Source: an uncultured Oscillospiraceae bacterium
GTDB lineage: Bacteria > Bacillota > Clostridia > Oscillospirales > Oscillospiraceae
Assembly: GCA_947626315.1 (NCBI GenBank)
Contig: CANQRQ010000004.1
Location: 1 to 64,000 of the forward strand
Direction of reading: 5' to 3'
Length of the DNA: 64,000 nt
Made by a program: the position numbers and the translations under genes. The notes beneath the pieces are model-generated. The model was not told the origin of the DNA, made no database searches, and saw only the letters and a program-made list of their open reading frames with translations. Position 1 is the first letter of the stretch. Every line of letters starts with the position of its first letter. Shown here piece by piece: positions 8,726-17,023 of this stretch.

Positions 8726-9688
8726 ATGCTAATCGTGCAGAAATTCGGCGGCAGCTCCCTCGCCGATGTGGAAAGACTGCGCCGGGCCGCCGGAATATGC
8801 CTGGAGGCCCGGCGCGGGGGGCACAGAGTGGTTGTAGTGGTGTCCGCCGCCGGCGACGGGACAGACGACCTTCTGGAATTGGCGCGGCAGATCGATCCCC
8901 AGCCGTCCAAGCGGGAGCTGGACGCGCTGATGGCCACGGGAGAGCAGCAGTCCGCGGCGCTGATGGCCATCATGCTGGAGAGCCTGGGGGCCGGGGCCCG
9001 GTCCTTCTCCGGCTGGCAGGCCGGCGTCATCACCTCGGCCCGGCACGGGGAGGCCCGCATCGGCCTGCTGCTGCCGGACCGGCTTTCAGAGACCCTGGAG
9101 CAGGGGAAGATCGCCGTGGTGGCGGGCTTTCAGGGCGTCTCCCCCCAGGGGGAGATCACCACCTTGGGCCGGGGCGGCTCGGACACTACGGCGGTGGCCC
9201 TGGCTGCCGCCCTGGGGGCGGACCGCTGCGAGATATACACCGATGTAGACGGAATTTATACCGCCGATCCCCGGCTTGTGACCGGGGCCCGGCTGCTCCG
9301 GGAGATCGACTTCCGGGATATGCTGCTGCTGGCCAAGGCCGGGTCCCAGGTGCTCCACCCGGAGTCCGTGCGGCTGGCCATGGCCAACGGCGTGGCGCTG
9401 CAGGTGCTCTCCTCCTTTGAGAGCGCCCCCGGCTCCGCCGTGCGCCTCCTGGAGGAGGCGGAGCGGCCGGATTATGCCGGGGTCACCCGGGACGAGGCCG
9501 CGGGAACGGTGACGGCCGTGGGCCGGGCCGCCGGGCCCCAGACCCTCTCTCAGCTGGTTCTTCTGCTGGCCGGGGCCGGGGTGCCGGTGCTGGACGGCAG
9601 CGCGGGAGAGGGCTGCGTGTCAGTAAAGGTCGCCCAGGCGCAGCTGCTCCCCGCCCTGGAGCTGGTCCATGGGGCGCTGATCGGATAA
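8726..9688 (+). CDS. Aspartate kinase, short form
   Basis: Catalyses ATP-dependent phosphorylation of L-aspartate, the first step toward lysine, threonine and methionine. Kinase motifs are clear: KFGGSSLADVERL at residue 6, the ATGEQQSAALMA substrate loop, LGRGGSDTTAVALAAAL and TDVDGIYTADPR. At 320 aa it is about 80 residues shorter than the usual monofunctional enzyme of around 400. After the kinase domain only one ACT-like stretch (about 255-320) remains, where two are normal. The ATG at 8726 has TTGGAGGAA upstream. Feedback control by end products may therefore be reduced or different, which is an inference. Confidence 0.9.
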   Translation: MLIVQKFGGSSLADVERLRRAAGICLEARRGGHRVVVVVSAAGDGTDDLLELARQIDPQPSKRELDALMATGEQQSAALMAIMLESLGAGARSFSGWQAGVITSARHGEARIGLLLPDRLSETLEQGKIAVVAGFQGVSPQGEITTLGRGGSDTTAVALAAALGADRCEIYTDVDGIYTADPRLVTGARLLREIDFRDMLLLAKAGSQVLHPESVRLAMANGVALQVLSSFESAPGSAVRLLEEAERPDYAGVTRDEAAGTVTAVGRAAGPQTLSQLVLLLAGAGVPVLDGSAGEGCVSVKVAQAQLLPALELVHGALIG

Positions 9689-9697
9689 AACATACAA

Positions 9698-9756
9698 AAG
9701 GGAGGGACTGTGGGAGAACCGCGACTGCGATTCCCCCAGCCCCGGCTTTTGTCAGG
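9698..9756 (+). terminator. Probable terminator after aspartate kinase
   Basis: An imperfect stem (CTGTGGGAGAA against TTCCCCCAG) is followed by GGCTTTTG. It separates the kinase gene from the feo promoter. Confidence 0.4.
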
Positions 9757-9792
9757 AGAAGAAATAGCGCTGAAAAAATTTTCGCGCCCCTC

Positions 9793-9879
9793 TTGACAAA
9801 GGGAGTTAGAGATGCTAAACTAACGGGCGGTTAGAGAAATCTAATTTTCTTGATGCCAAAAAGTTAGCCATGTCTAACT
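9793..9879 (+). promoter_or_regulatory. feo promoter with three palindromic operator-like sites
   Basis: TTGACA (9793-9798), a 17-base spacer and TAAACT (9816-9821) form the promoter. Three sites of the form AGTTAG-N6-CTAACT overlap or follow it: 9804-9821 (imperfect, on the -10), 9829-9846 (degenerate) and 9862-9879 (perfect). A fourth perfect site precedes feoB. This suggests repression by a metal-responsive regulator of the DtxR/MntR or Fur type. The regulator gene is not in the window. Confidence 0.75.
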
Positions 9880-9897
9880 ACAGAAAAGGAGAGAGTG

Positions 9898-10110
9898 ATG
9901 ATGCCGCTGACATTGGCCCCTCTGGGAGAGGAGAGCATTATCCGCCGGGTGGGCGGAAATCCGGAGCTGAAAAAGCATTTGGAGGATATGGGCTTTGTGG
10001 CCGGAGGCGCGGTAACGGTGGTGTCCGCCATCGCGGGGAACCTGATCGTCAACGTGAAGGAGACCCGGGTGGCCATCAGCCGGGAAATGGCAGGAAAGAT
10101 CCTGGTTTGA
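9898..10110 (+). CDS. feoA: FeoA-family ferrous iron transport accessory protein (first copy)
   Basis: Small SH3-like cytoplasmic protein of 70 aa, thought to assist FeoB. It shows the FeoA pattern: ladder LAPLGEESIIRRVGG, LEDMGFVAGGAVTVV and a C-terminal RVAISREMAGKILV. GTG 9895, ATG 9898 and ATG 9901 are adjacent candidates after AAGGAG at 9886-9891. ATG 9898 gives six bases of spacing and ATG 9901 nine. It is the first gene of the feo operon, directly downstream of the palindromic sites. Confidence 0.9.
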   Translation: MMPLTLAPLGEESIIRRVGGNPELKKHLEDMGFVAGGAVTVVSAIAGNLIVNVKETRVAISREMAGKILV

Positions 10111-10155
10111 CTTTCGCGCGGAAGGCGCGGTGAAAAAAGAGGAGGAGAGAGAACA

Positions 10156-10407
10156 GTGAACACACTCAGACAGGCACAGATCGGCTCGACGGTGAAGGTC
10201 GTCAAGCTCCACGGCGAGGGTCCGGTGAAGCGCCGGATCATGGACATGGGCATTACCAAGGGCGTGGAGATCCGCGTGCGCAAGGTGGCGCCCCTGGGGG
10301 ACCCGGTGGAGGTCACGGTCCGGGGCTATGAGCTGTCCCTGCGGAAGGCCGACGCCGAGATGATCGAGGTGGAGACCCTGGGCGGCAGCGGCCACCCCTA
10401 TGCCTGA
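10156..10407 (+). CDS. feoA: FeoA-family ferrous iron transport accessory protein (second copy)
   Basis: Second FeoA protein, 83 aa, diverged from the first. It has the characteristic MDMGITKGVEIRVRKVAPLGDPVEV and ends in YELSLRKADAEMIEV. The start is GTG at 10156 after AGAGGAGGAGAGAG. Two FeoA genes ahead of FeoB are common in Clostridia. Both probably act on the FeoB pore or G domain, but their separate roles are not known. Confidence 0.93.
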   Translation: MNTLRQAQIGSTVKVVKLHGEGPVKRRIMDMGITKGVEIRVRKVAPLGDPVEVTVRGYELSLRKADAEMIEVETLGGSGHPYA

Positions 10408-10424
10408 GCGGCTTTTTATCCAAA

Positions 10425-10442
10425 AGTTAGAGGATGCTAACT
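10425..10442 (+). promoter_or_regulatory. Palindromic operator-like site before feoB
   Basis: A perfect AGTTAG-N6-CTAACT palindrome, identical in its arms to the site at 9862-9879, lies 20 bases before feoB. It could give separate metal control of feoB or a roadblock within the operon. Confidence 0.7.
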
Positions 10443-10461
10443 AAAACAGGAGGAAGAAACG

Positions 10462-12615
10462 ATGGACAAACAGATCAAAATTGCCCTTGCCGGCAACCCC
10501 AACTGCGGCAAGACGACCCTATTCAACGCCCTCACCGGCTCCAACCAGTTCGTGGGCAACTGGCCCGGCGTCACGGTGGAGAAGAAGGAAGGCCGGCTGA
10601 AAAAGCACAGCGACGTGGTGATCATGGACCTGCCCGGGATCTACTCCCTCTCCCCCTACACGATGGAGGAGGTCGTGGCCCGGAATTACCTGATCGGAGA
10701 GCGGCCCGACGCCATTTTAAATATTGTGGACGGCAGCAACCTGGAGCGAAATCTCTACCTGACCACCCAGCTGACCGAGCTGGGCATCCCCGTGGTAGTG
10801 GCCATCAACATGATGGACGTGGTGAAGAAAAACGGCGACAGCATCAACACCAAGGAGCTGTCCCGGGAGCTGGGCTGCCCCGTCTATGAGATTTCCGCTT
10901 TGAAGGGCGAGGGCGTCACCCAGGCGGCGGAGGCCGCCGTGGAGGCCGCCGCCTCCGGTAAGACCGTCCCCATGCACACCTTCTCCGGCCCGGTGGAGCA
11001 CGCCATTGCCCACATCGAGGAGGCCGCCGTGCACGAGATGCCCGAAGAGCAGCAGCGCTGGTACGCCATCAAGATTTTTGAGCGGGACAGCAAGGTGCTG
11101 GAGCAGCTGGCCATTCAAAAGAGCGTCCTGGACCACATCGAGCAGGACATCCAGGCCGCCGAGGAGGAGCTGGACGACGACGCGGAGAGCATCATTACCA
11201 ACGAACGGTACATATATATCGCCGGGCTGATGAAGGGCTGCTATAAGAAGAGATCCGCCGGACAGCTCACCGCCTCCGACCGGATCGACCGGATCGTAAC
11301 CAACCGGATCGCGGCCCTGCCCATCTTCGCGGTGGTCATGGCGGCGGTGTACTGGGTGGCTATGGGGCCCTTCGGCTCCTTCCTCACCGACTGGACCAAC
11401 GACGTGCTGGGCACCGAATGGCTGGTGGAGATCCCCCGGGGCTGGCTGGAGGGCTGGGGCGTGGCGGACTGGCTGGTGGGCCTGGTGTGCGACGGCGCTC
11501 TGGCGGGCGTAGGCGCGGTGCTGGGCTTCGTGCCCCAGATGCTGGTGCTGTTTATCATGCTGGCCATCCTGGAGGACTGCGGCTACATGGCCCGTGTGGC
11601 CTTCATCATGGACCGGATCTTCCGGAAGTTCGGCCTCAGCGGCAAGAGCTTTATCCCCATGCTCATCGGCACCGGCTGCGGCGTGCCCGGCGTCATGGCC
11701 TCCCGGACCATCGAAAATGAGCGGGACCGGCGCATGACCATCATGACCACCTGCTTTATCCCCTGCGGGGCCAAGATGCCCATCATCGGTCTGATTGCCG
11801 GCGCCCTCTTCGGCGGTAGCAGCCTGGTGGCCATCTCCGCCTACTTTATCGGCGTGGCCGCCATCATCGTCTCCGGCATTATGCTTAAGAAGACCCGGCG
11901 CTTTGCCGGCGAGCCGGCCCCCTTCGTCATGGAGCTGCCCGCCTATCACGCCCCCACCGTGGGCAATGTGCTCCGCTCCATGTGGGAGCGCGGCTGGTCC
12001 TTCATCAAGAAGGCCGGCACCATCATCCTCCTGTCCTCCATCGTGCTCTGGTTCCTCCAGGCCGTGGGCTGGGAGAATGGCAGCTTCGGCATGGTGGAGG
12101 ATATGAACAACTCCATCCTGGCCGCCGTGGGCAGCGCCATCGCCTTTGTCTTCTCCCCCCTGGGCTTCGGCAACTGGAGGGCCACCGTGGCCAGCATCAC
12201 CGGCCTTATCGCCAAGGAGAACGTGGTGGCTACCTTCGGCATCCTGTATAACTTCGCCGGAGAGCTCAGCGAGAACGGCGACGAGATCTGGGCCCTGGTG
12301 GCGGCGGATTACACCCAGCTGTCCGCCTACAGCTTCATGATCTTCAACCTGCTCTGCGCCCCCTGCTTTGCCGCCATGGGCGCCATCAAGCGGGAGATGA
12401 ACAACGGCAGGTGGACCCTCTTCGCCATCGGCTACATGTGCGCCTTTGCCTACACCGTGTCCCTGATCGTGTATCAGCTGGGCGCCTGGTTCATCGGCGC
12501 GGGCAATATCCTGGGCACCGCTGTGGCTCTGGTCCTGCTGGCTCTGCTCCTCTGGCAGCTCTTCAAGCCCGAGGGCAAAACGGCGGCCAAACTGCCAGAC
12601 CCGGTAAAGGCGTAA
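10462..12615 (+). CDS. feoB: Ferrous iron transporter FeoB
   Basis: GTP-dependent Fe(II) importer of the cytoplasmic membrane, 717 aa. The N-terminal G domain has G1 GNPNCGKTT (residues 11-19), G3 DLPG and G4 NMMD. A helical linker follows, then a membrane domain from about residue 280 with two Gate-type repeats. These include the conserved CGVPGVMASRTI and CFIPCGAKMPII segments, whose Cys residues lie in the pore. The ATG at 10462 follows AGGAGGAAG. It is co-transcribed with two FeoA genes and the Cys-rich peptide. Confidence 0.97.
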   Translation: MDKQIKIALAGNPNCGKTTLFNALTGSNQFVGNWPGVTVEKKEGRLKKHSDVVIMDLPGIYSLSPYTMEEVVARNYLIGERPDAILNIVDGSNLERNLYLTTQLTELGIPVVVAINMMDVVKKNGDSINTKELSRELGCPVYEISALKGEGVTQAAEAAVEAAASGKTVPMHTFSGPVEHAIAHIEEAAVHEMPEEQQRWYAIKIFERDSKVLEQLAIQKSVLDHIEQDIQAAEEELDDDAESIITNERYIYIAGLMKGCYKKRSAGQLTASDRIDRIVTNRIAALPIFAVVMAAVYWVAMGPFGSFLTDWTNDVLGTEWLVEIPRGWLEGWGVADWLVGLVCDGALAGVGAVLGFVPQMLVLFIMLAILEDCGYMARVAFIMDRIFRKFGLSGKSFIPMLIGTGCGVPGVMASRTIENERDRRMTIMTTCFIPCGAKMPIIGLIAGALFGGSSLVAISAYFIGVAAIIVSGIMLKKTRRFAGEPAPFVMELPAYHAPTVGNVLRSMWERGWSFIKKAGTIILLSSIVLWFLQAVGWENGSFGMVEDMNNSILAAVGSAIAFVFSPLGFGNWRATVASITGLIAKENVVATFGILYNFAGELSENGDEIWALVAADYTQLSAYSFMIFNLLCAPCFAAMGAIKREMNNGRWTLFAIGYMCAFAYTVSLIVYQLGAWFIGAGNILGTAVALVLLALLLWQLFKPEGKTAAKLPDPVKA

Positions 12616-12682
12616 AGAAGGAGTCATATTATAATAATGTATACGGCTGCCGTCCGGCGGCCCCTGAAAGGAGGCTTTCCCA

Positions 12683-12892
12683 GTGCTCACATGGATGCAC
12701 GCCAATTTTGCCACGCTGGTCATCTCCCTTGCGATGCTCCTGCTGATCGCGGCCGCGCTTCGCAGCGTGATCCGGGATAAAAAGCGGGGCAGGTCCTCCT
12801 GCGGGTCCTGCGGCGGCTGTGCCGGCTGCGCAGGCTGCGCCGCCTGCGGCAGCCGAAGCCCGCGCGGCGGGACCGGCGTCTCCCGCCGCTGA
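12683..12892 (+). CDS. FeoB-associated Cys-rich membrane protein
   Basis: Protein of 69 aa with one N-terminal membrane helix (about 8-27), a basic stop-transfer (RDKKRGR), and the Cys-rich tail CGSCGGCAGCAGCAACG. This is the architecture of the FeoB-associated Cys-rich family. The start is GTG at 12683 after AAAGGAGG. The Cys cluster may bind or hand over Fe(II) on the cytoplasmic side, an inference from composition and position. Confidence 0.88.
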   Translation: MLTWMHANFATLVISLAMLLLIAAALRSVIRDKKRGRSSCGSCGGCAGCAGCAACGSRSPRGGTGVSRR

Positions 12893-12919
12893 CCTTGTGG
12901 GGCAGAAACACGTAAAATG

Positions 12920-12966
12920 CCACCGTCAAAGCCTCCGCTTTTCCGGAGGCTTTGACGGTGGTTCTA
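12920..12966 (+). terminator. Strong terminator of the feo operon
   Basis: An 18-bp perfect inverted repeat beginning CCACCGTCAAAGCC, with a 6-base loop, is followed by TTCT. The long stem ends the feo operon just before the ribosomal promoter. Confidence 0.85.
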
Positions 12967-13045
12967 TTCACAGGAGAGCTTTTTCTCTTTTGTAGGCTCT
13001 TACAAAAAACGCGGAAAAATTTCTCCAAAAATCACAAAAAATCTC

Positions 13046-13074
13046 TTGACACAGCGGCCCGTTCCTGTTATATT
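13046..13074 (+). promoter_or_regulatory. Main promoter of the ribosomal protein supercluster
   Basis: Consensus TTGACA (13046-13051), a 17-base spacer and TATATT (13069-13074), preceded by an A/T-rich upstream region that resembles an UP element. No equally strong promoter was seen inside the cluster down to rplQ. Confidence 0.85.
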
Positions 13075-13079
13075 AATTG

Positions 13080-13389
13080 AGCGCCTGCGCGTGGAGCAAG
13101 GGCGTGTTATGCGATGAAGCGGGAGATTGCTCGGGCCTCCGAGGTAACTTCCGTGGAGTATGTCCGGCGCCGAAGGCAGCTTCGGCGCGTAATCGGGCGG
13201 CTGAAGCCTATCCGGTGCACGCGTATATCGCGCGGACGGGAGGGATCGACCGGCTGAAAAGCCGGTTTCTTTTTCGGACGCGGTCTGATACGCACGGTTG
13301 TGTGTACAGGAAATGCGGCTTCATCCGTACTATGAAAAACCGGCGGACCCAATGCGCCGGGAACAGTACGAAAAAAGGAGAACAAAGCA
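13080..13389 (+). promoter_or_regulatory. Structured 5' leader of the S10 operon with attenuator-like hairpin
   Basis: About 310 non-coding bases separate the promoter from rpsJ. They contain GCGCCGAAG-gcag-CTTCGGCGC and, at 13250-13275, an intrinsic-terminator-like CCGGCT-gaaa-AGCCGG followed by TTTCTTTTT. This arrangement fits transcriptional attenuation, perhaps by a ribosomal protein such as L4, as in the E. coli S10 leader. That mechanism is only inferred here. The open frames across it lack a ribosome site and family resemblance. Confidence 0.55.
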
Positions 13390-13707
13390 ATGGCAGCCAC
13401 CAGCAAAAACATGATTCGCATCCGTCTGAAAGCCTACGACCACCAGCTGATCGACAAGGCGGCCGAGACCATCGTCGAGGCGGCCAAGCGCACGGACGCC
13501 AAGGTTTCCGGTCCCATCCCCCTGCCCACCAAGACCGAGATCGTCACCATCCTGCGCGCCGTCCACAAGGACAAGGACAGCCGGGAGCAGTTCGAGCGGC
13601 GCACCCACAAGCGCCTGATCGACATTATGAGCCCCACCCAGAAGACCGTGGAGGCCCTGATGAACCTGGAAGTCCCCGCCGGCGTGGAAATCGAGATCAA
13701 ACTCTGA
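13390..13707 (+). CDS. rpsJ: 30S ribosomal protein S10 (NusE)
   Basis: First gene of the cluster, 105 aa. It carries the universal S10 core [14 protein letters not shown] near the start, [18 protein letters not shown] in the middle and the C-terminal [23 protein letters not shown]10 sits in the 30S head and also serves as NusE in antitermination. The ATG follows AAAAGGAGAAC. Length is normal for the family. Confidence 0.98.
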   Translation: MAATSKNMIRIRLKAYDHQLIDKAAETIVEAAKRTDAKVSGPIPLPTKTEIVTILRAVHKDKDSREQFERRTHKRLIDIMSPTQKTVEALMNLEVPAGVEIEIKL

Positions 13708-13840
13708 GCAAGACCCACCGTCAAATAACCCACAGCCCGCAGCTTGCGTATGCGGGCGGGTTAAGTTGCCAGCCTCTGGGGCCCGGCGGAACCGGGCGGC
13801 CAAGCGAGGCAACCAATAACCGTTAGGAGGAAATAAAAGC
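13708..13840 (+). other. Structured spacer before rplC
   Basis: This 133-base gap can form two nested elements. One is AACCC(13727-13731)/GGGTT(13758-13762) enclosing CCCGCA/TGCGGG. The other is GTTGCC(13765-13770)/GGCAAC(13808-13813) enclosing GCCCGG/CCGGGC. Such helices suggest an RNA regulatory or processing site. No function is known. Confidence 0.5.
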
Positions 13841-14569
13841 ATGAAGAAAGCCATCATCGGCAAGAAGGTCGGCATGACGCAGATCTTCGACGAGAGCGGC
13901 AAGGTCATCCCTGTGACCGTGATCGAGGCCGGCCCCTGCGTGGTCGTGCAGAAGATGACGGTCGAAAAGGAGGGCTACAACGCCGTTCAGTTCGGATACG
14001 AGGAAGTGTCCGAGAAAAAGCTCTCCAAGCCTGAGCAGGGCCATCTGAAGAAGGCCGGCGTGGGCGCGGTGAAGCATCTCAAGGAGTTCCGCCTTGAGGA
14101 CAGCAGCAAGTTTGAAGTGGGCGATGTTGTGAAGGCCGACATGTTCGCCGAGGGCGACAAGATCGACGTCACCGGCACCAGCAAGGGCAAGGGCTACGCC
14201 GGCGTCGTCAAGCGCTTCGGCCAGGGCCGGACCCCCACCAGCCACGGCGGCGGCCCTGTCCACCGGCACGCAGGCTCCATGGGCTCCAGCACGGATCCCT
14301 CCCGGATCTTCCCGGGCAAGAAGCAGGCCGGCCACATGGGCGTCGATCAGGTCACCGTCCAGAACCTGGACGTGGTCCGCGTGGACCCCGAGCTGAACAT
14401 GATCGCCATCCGCGGCGCCGTCCCCGGCCCCAAGGGCAGCATCGTGTATATCCGTGACGCCGTCCGGACCCAGCCCGTCAAGAAGGGCGCTGCCGCCGGC
14501 ATCAGCGTCAACCCGCAGAAGGCTTCCGCCCGTGTCAACCCGCAGAAGGCTTCCGCCCGTACCAAGTAA
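13841..14569 (+). CDS. rplC: 50S ribosomal protein L3
   Basis: Protein of 242 aa that binds near the peptidyl transferase centre. Family hallmarks are [29 protein letters not shown], the Gly/His-rich loop [33 protein letters not shown] and [23 protein letters not shown]. The C-terminus is extended by a 27-base perfect tandem duplication (14507-14533 and 14534-14560) encoding NPQKASARV twice with a final TK. The ATG follows TTAGGAGGAAAT. Confidence 0.98.
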   Translation: MKKAIIGKKVGMTQIFDESGKVIPVTVIEAGPCVVVQKMTVEKEGYNAVQFGYEEVSEKKLSKPEQGHLKKAGVGAVKHLKEFRLEDSSKFEVGDVVKADMFAEGDKIDVTGTSKGKGYAGVVKRFGQGRTPTSHGGGPVHRHAGSMGSSTDPSRIFPGKKQAGHMGVDQVTVQNLDVVRVDPELNMIAIRGAVPGPKGSIVYIRDAVRTQPVKKGAAAGISVNPQKASARVNPQKASARTK

Positions 14570-14588
14570 AGAAAGGAGAGCAGCATAA

Positions 14589-15212
14589 ATGCCTAAAGCG
14601 AATGTTTACAACATGGCAGGCGAGAAGATCGGCGAGATCGAGCTCTCCGAGGCCATTTTCGGCATCGAGCCGAACAAGAGCGTTCTGCATGATTCTGTCA
14701 AGAATCACCTGGCCAACTGCCGGCAGGGTACCCAGAGCGCCCTCACCAAAGGGGAGGTTTCCTATACCACCCGCAAGCCCTGGCGCCAGAAGGGCACCGG
14801 CCGTGCCCGCGCCGGCTATGCCGGCTCCCCCGTGTGGACCCACGGCGGCGTAGCCTTTGCCCCCAAGCCCCGGGATTACAGCTACCGCCTGAACAAGAAG
14901 GTCAAGCGTCTGGCTCTCAAGTCCGCTCTGTCCGCCAAGGCGGCCGAGGGGGAGATCCTGGTGATCGACGGCCTGAAGATGGACGAGATCAAGACCAAGG
15001 TCTTCCAGGGCTTCCTGAGCAAGCTGGGCGTCTGCGGCAAGGCCCTGGTGGTCACCGAGACCATGGATGAGAAGCTGGTCAAGTCCGCCCGCAATATCGA
15101 GGGCGTCACCACCACCATGGCCACCATTCTCAGCCCCTACAGCATCCTTACCGGCGGCAAGCTGATCGTGGACAAGGCCGCCCTGGCCAAGATCGAGGAG
15201 GTGTATGCCTGA
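14589..15212 (+). CDS. rplD: 50S ribosomal protein L4
   Basis: L4, 207 aa, with the conserved loop that lines the exit tunnel (TTRKPWRQKGTGRARAGYAGSPVWTHGGVAFAPKPRDY) and the LKSALSAKAAEGEILVIDGL core. In E. coli this protein represses its own operon through the S10 leader. Whether the leader at 13080 responds to it here is untested. Its stop overlaps the rplW start by one base. Confidence 0.98.
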   Translation: MPKANVYNMAGEKIGEIELSEAIFGIEPNKSVLHDSVKNHLANCRQGTQSALTKGEVSYTTRKPWRQKGTGRARAGYAGSPVWTHGGVAFAPKPRDYSYRLNKKVKRLALKSALSAKAAEGEILVIDGLKMDEIKTKVFQGFLSKLGVCGKALVVTETMDEKLVKSARNIEGVTTTMATILSPYSILTGGKLIVDKAALAKIEEVYA

Positions 15213-15508
15213 TGAGAACCGCATACGACGTCATCATTCGCCCGATCATCACCGAGCAGTCCATGGAGGACCTGGACATCAAGAAGTATGCCTTTGAGGT
15301 CGCCAAGGACGCCAACAAGATCGAGATCAAGAAGGCCGTCGAGGAGATTTTCGGCGTCACCGTCATCAAGGTCACCACGCTGAACGTCCGCGGCAAGGCC
15401 AAGCGCACCGGCGCTTATCCCATGGGCAAGACTGCCTCCTGGAAAAAGGCCGTTGTTAAGCTCAGCGCCGACTCCAAGAACATTGAGCTCTTTGAAGGCA
15501 TGGCGTAA
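15212..15508 (+). CDS. rplW: 50S ribosomal protein L23
   Basis: L23, 98 aa, at the exit of the peptide tunnel and a docking point for trigger factor and SRP. It opens with [19 protein letters not shown] and contains [24 protein letters not shown] and VRGKAKRTG. The start ATG shares a base with the L4 stop, so translation is coupled. Confidence 0.97.
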   Translation: MRTAYDVIIRPIITEQSMEDLDIKKYAFEVAKDANKIEIKKAVEEIFGVTVIKVTTLNVRGKAKRTGAYPMGKTASWKKAVVKLSADSKNIELFEGMA

Positions 15509-15522
15509 GGGAGGTAGAAAGA

Positions 15523-16359
15523 ATGTCTATTAAAACTTACAGGCCCATTACTCCGGCCAGGAGAGGCATGACGGTCTCCGGCTTTGACGGGATCGACAAG
15601 CACGTAAAGCCGGAAAAGACCCTGGTTGAAGTTCTCAAGAAGCACTCCGGCCGCAACAGCTACGGCCGCATCACCGTCCGTCACCAGGGCGGCGGCAACC
15701 GGCAGAAGTACCGGGTGATCGACTTCAAGCGCGACAAGACCGAGATGAGCGCCAAGGTCCTCCGCCTGGAGTACGACCCCAACCGCAGCGCGTTTATCGC
15801 CCTGTGCGAGTATGAGGACGGCGAGCGCCGCTACATTCTGGCCCCTGTGGGCCTGAACGCCGGCGACAGCGTGCTCTCCTCTGCCGCGGCGGACATTAAG
15901 CCGGGCAACGCTCTGCCCCTGGCCAATATCCCCGTGGGCACCGTGATCCACAACATCGAGATGTACCCCGGCAAGGGCGCCCAGCTGGTGCGCAGCGCCG
16001 GCGTGGCGGCTCAGCTGATGGCCAAGGAGAACGGCATGGCGACTGTCCGCCTCCCCTCCGGCGAGTTCCGCAAGGTCCGGCTTGACTGCAAGGCCACCAT
16101 CGGCCAGGTAGGCAACATCGACCACGCCAACATCCACATCGGCAAGGCCGGCCGCAAACGCCACATGGGCGTGCGTCCCACGGTCCGCGGCTCTGTCATG
16201 AACCCGGTGGACCATCCCCACGGCGGCGGCGAAGGCAAGGCCCCTGTGGGCCGGCCCGGCCCTGTAACCCCCTGGGGCAAGCCCGCCCTGGGTTACAAGA
16301 CCCGCAAGACGAAGAACCGCACCGATAAGTTCATCGTCAAGCGCCGCAACGCGAAGTAA
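15523..16359 (+). CDS. rplB: 50S ribosomal protein L2
   Basis: L2, 278 aa, a core rRNA-binding protein needed for subunit association and peptidyl transfer. It has [21 protein letters not shown] near the start and the highly conserved C-terminal [20 protein letters not shown], whose His is important in known L2 proteins. Length is standard. The ribosome site GGGAGGTAG precedes ATG 15523. Confidence 0.98.
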   Translation: MSIKTYRPITPARRGMTVSGFDGIDKHVKPEKTLVEVLKKHSGRNSYGRITVRHQGGGNRQKYRVIDFKRDKTEMSAKVLRLEYDPNRSAFIALCEYEDGERRYILAPVGLNAGDSVLSSAAADIKPGNALPLANIPVGTVIHNIEMYPGKGAQLVRSAGVAAQLMAKENGMATVRLPSGEFRKVRLDCKATIGQVGNIDHANIHIGKAGRKRHMGVRPTVRGSVMNPVDHPHGGGEGKAPVGRPGPVTPWGKPALGYKTRKTKNRTDKFIVKRRNAK

Positions 16360-16373
16360 GGAGGGAATCGAAC

Positions 16374-16646
16374 ATGAGCAGAAGCATCAAGAAAGGTCCT
16401 TTCGCGGCTCCCGAGCTGCTCAAGAGGATCGACGCCATGAACAAGAGCGGCAACAAGCAGGTTGTCAAGACCTGGTCCCGCGCCTCTACCATATTCCCGT
16501 CCTTTGTGGGGCACACCATCGCCGTCCACGACGGCCGCCGGCACGTGCCCGTGTATGTGACCGAGGATATGGTCGGCCACAAGCTGGGCGAGTTCGCCCC
16601 CACCAGGACCTTCCGCGGCCACGCCGGCAGCAAGACCGGCAAGTAA
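16374..16646 (+). CDS. rpsS: 30S ribosomal protein S19
   Basis: S19, 90 aa, in the 30S head near the subunit interface. It begins [10 protein letters not shown] and shows [48 protein letters not shown] in full agreement with the family. It follows rplB by 14 bases. Confidence 0.98.
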   Translation: MSRSIKKGPFAAPELLKRIDAMNKSGNKQVVKTWSRASTIFPSFVGHTIAVHDGRRHVPVYVTEDMVGHKLGEFAPTRTFRGHAGSKTGK

Positions 16647-16658
16647 GGAGGAGCAGAG

Positions 16659-17006
16659 ATGGACGAAAAGAAAATAGCCCGCGCGGAGCACAAATACGCC
16701 CGTATTTCTCCCCGCAAGGTTGAGATCATCTGCGACATGATCCGCGGTAAGGACGCCAACTACGCCCTGGCCCTGATGGAGAACACCCCCAAGGCCGGCT
16801 GCGAGCTGATGATCAAGGTGCTGAAAAGCGCCATGGCCAACGCCGAGGCCAATTACGAGATGGACCCTGAAAAGCTCTACGTCTGTGAGACTTACGCCAA
16901 TGCCGGCCCCATCCTCAAGCGGGGCATGCCCAGAGCCCGGGGCCGTATGTACCGCATTAACAAGCGCACCAGCCACATCACCATCGCCGTGGCTGAGAGA
17001 GACTGA
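16659..17006 (+). CDS. rplV: 50S ribosomal protein L22
   Basis: L22, 115 aa, with a beta hairpin extending into the exit tunnel. Visible features are [21 protein letters not shown] and the hairpin segment [31 protein letters not shown]. Normal length, preceded by AAGGAGGAG. Confidence 0.98.
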   Translation: MDEKKIARAEHKYARISPRKVEIICDMIRGKDANYALALMENTPKAGCELMIKVLKSAMANAEANYEMDPEKLYVCETYANAGPILKRGMPRARGRMYRINKRTSHITIAVAERD

Positions 17007-17023
17007 GGGAAGGAGGCAGAATT

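Noticed and set aside
10717-12723. Long minus-strand frame opposite feoB
   Set aside because: Antisense shadow rich in His, Gly and Asp, typical of reading GC-rich membrane-protein DNA backwards. No ribosome site or family match.
13077-13826. Open frame covering the S10 leader and rpsJ in another frame
   Set aside because: It overlaps rpsJ out of frame, shows no domain and would cross the attenuator hairpin.
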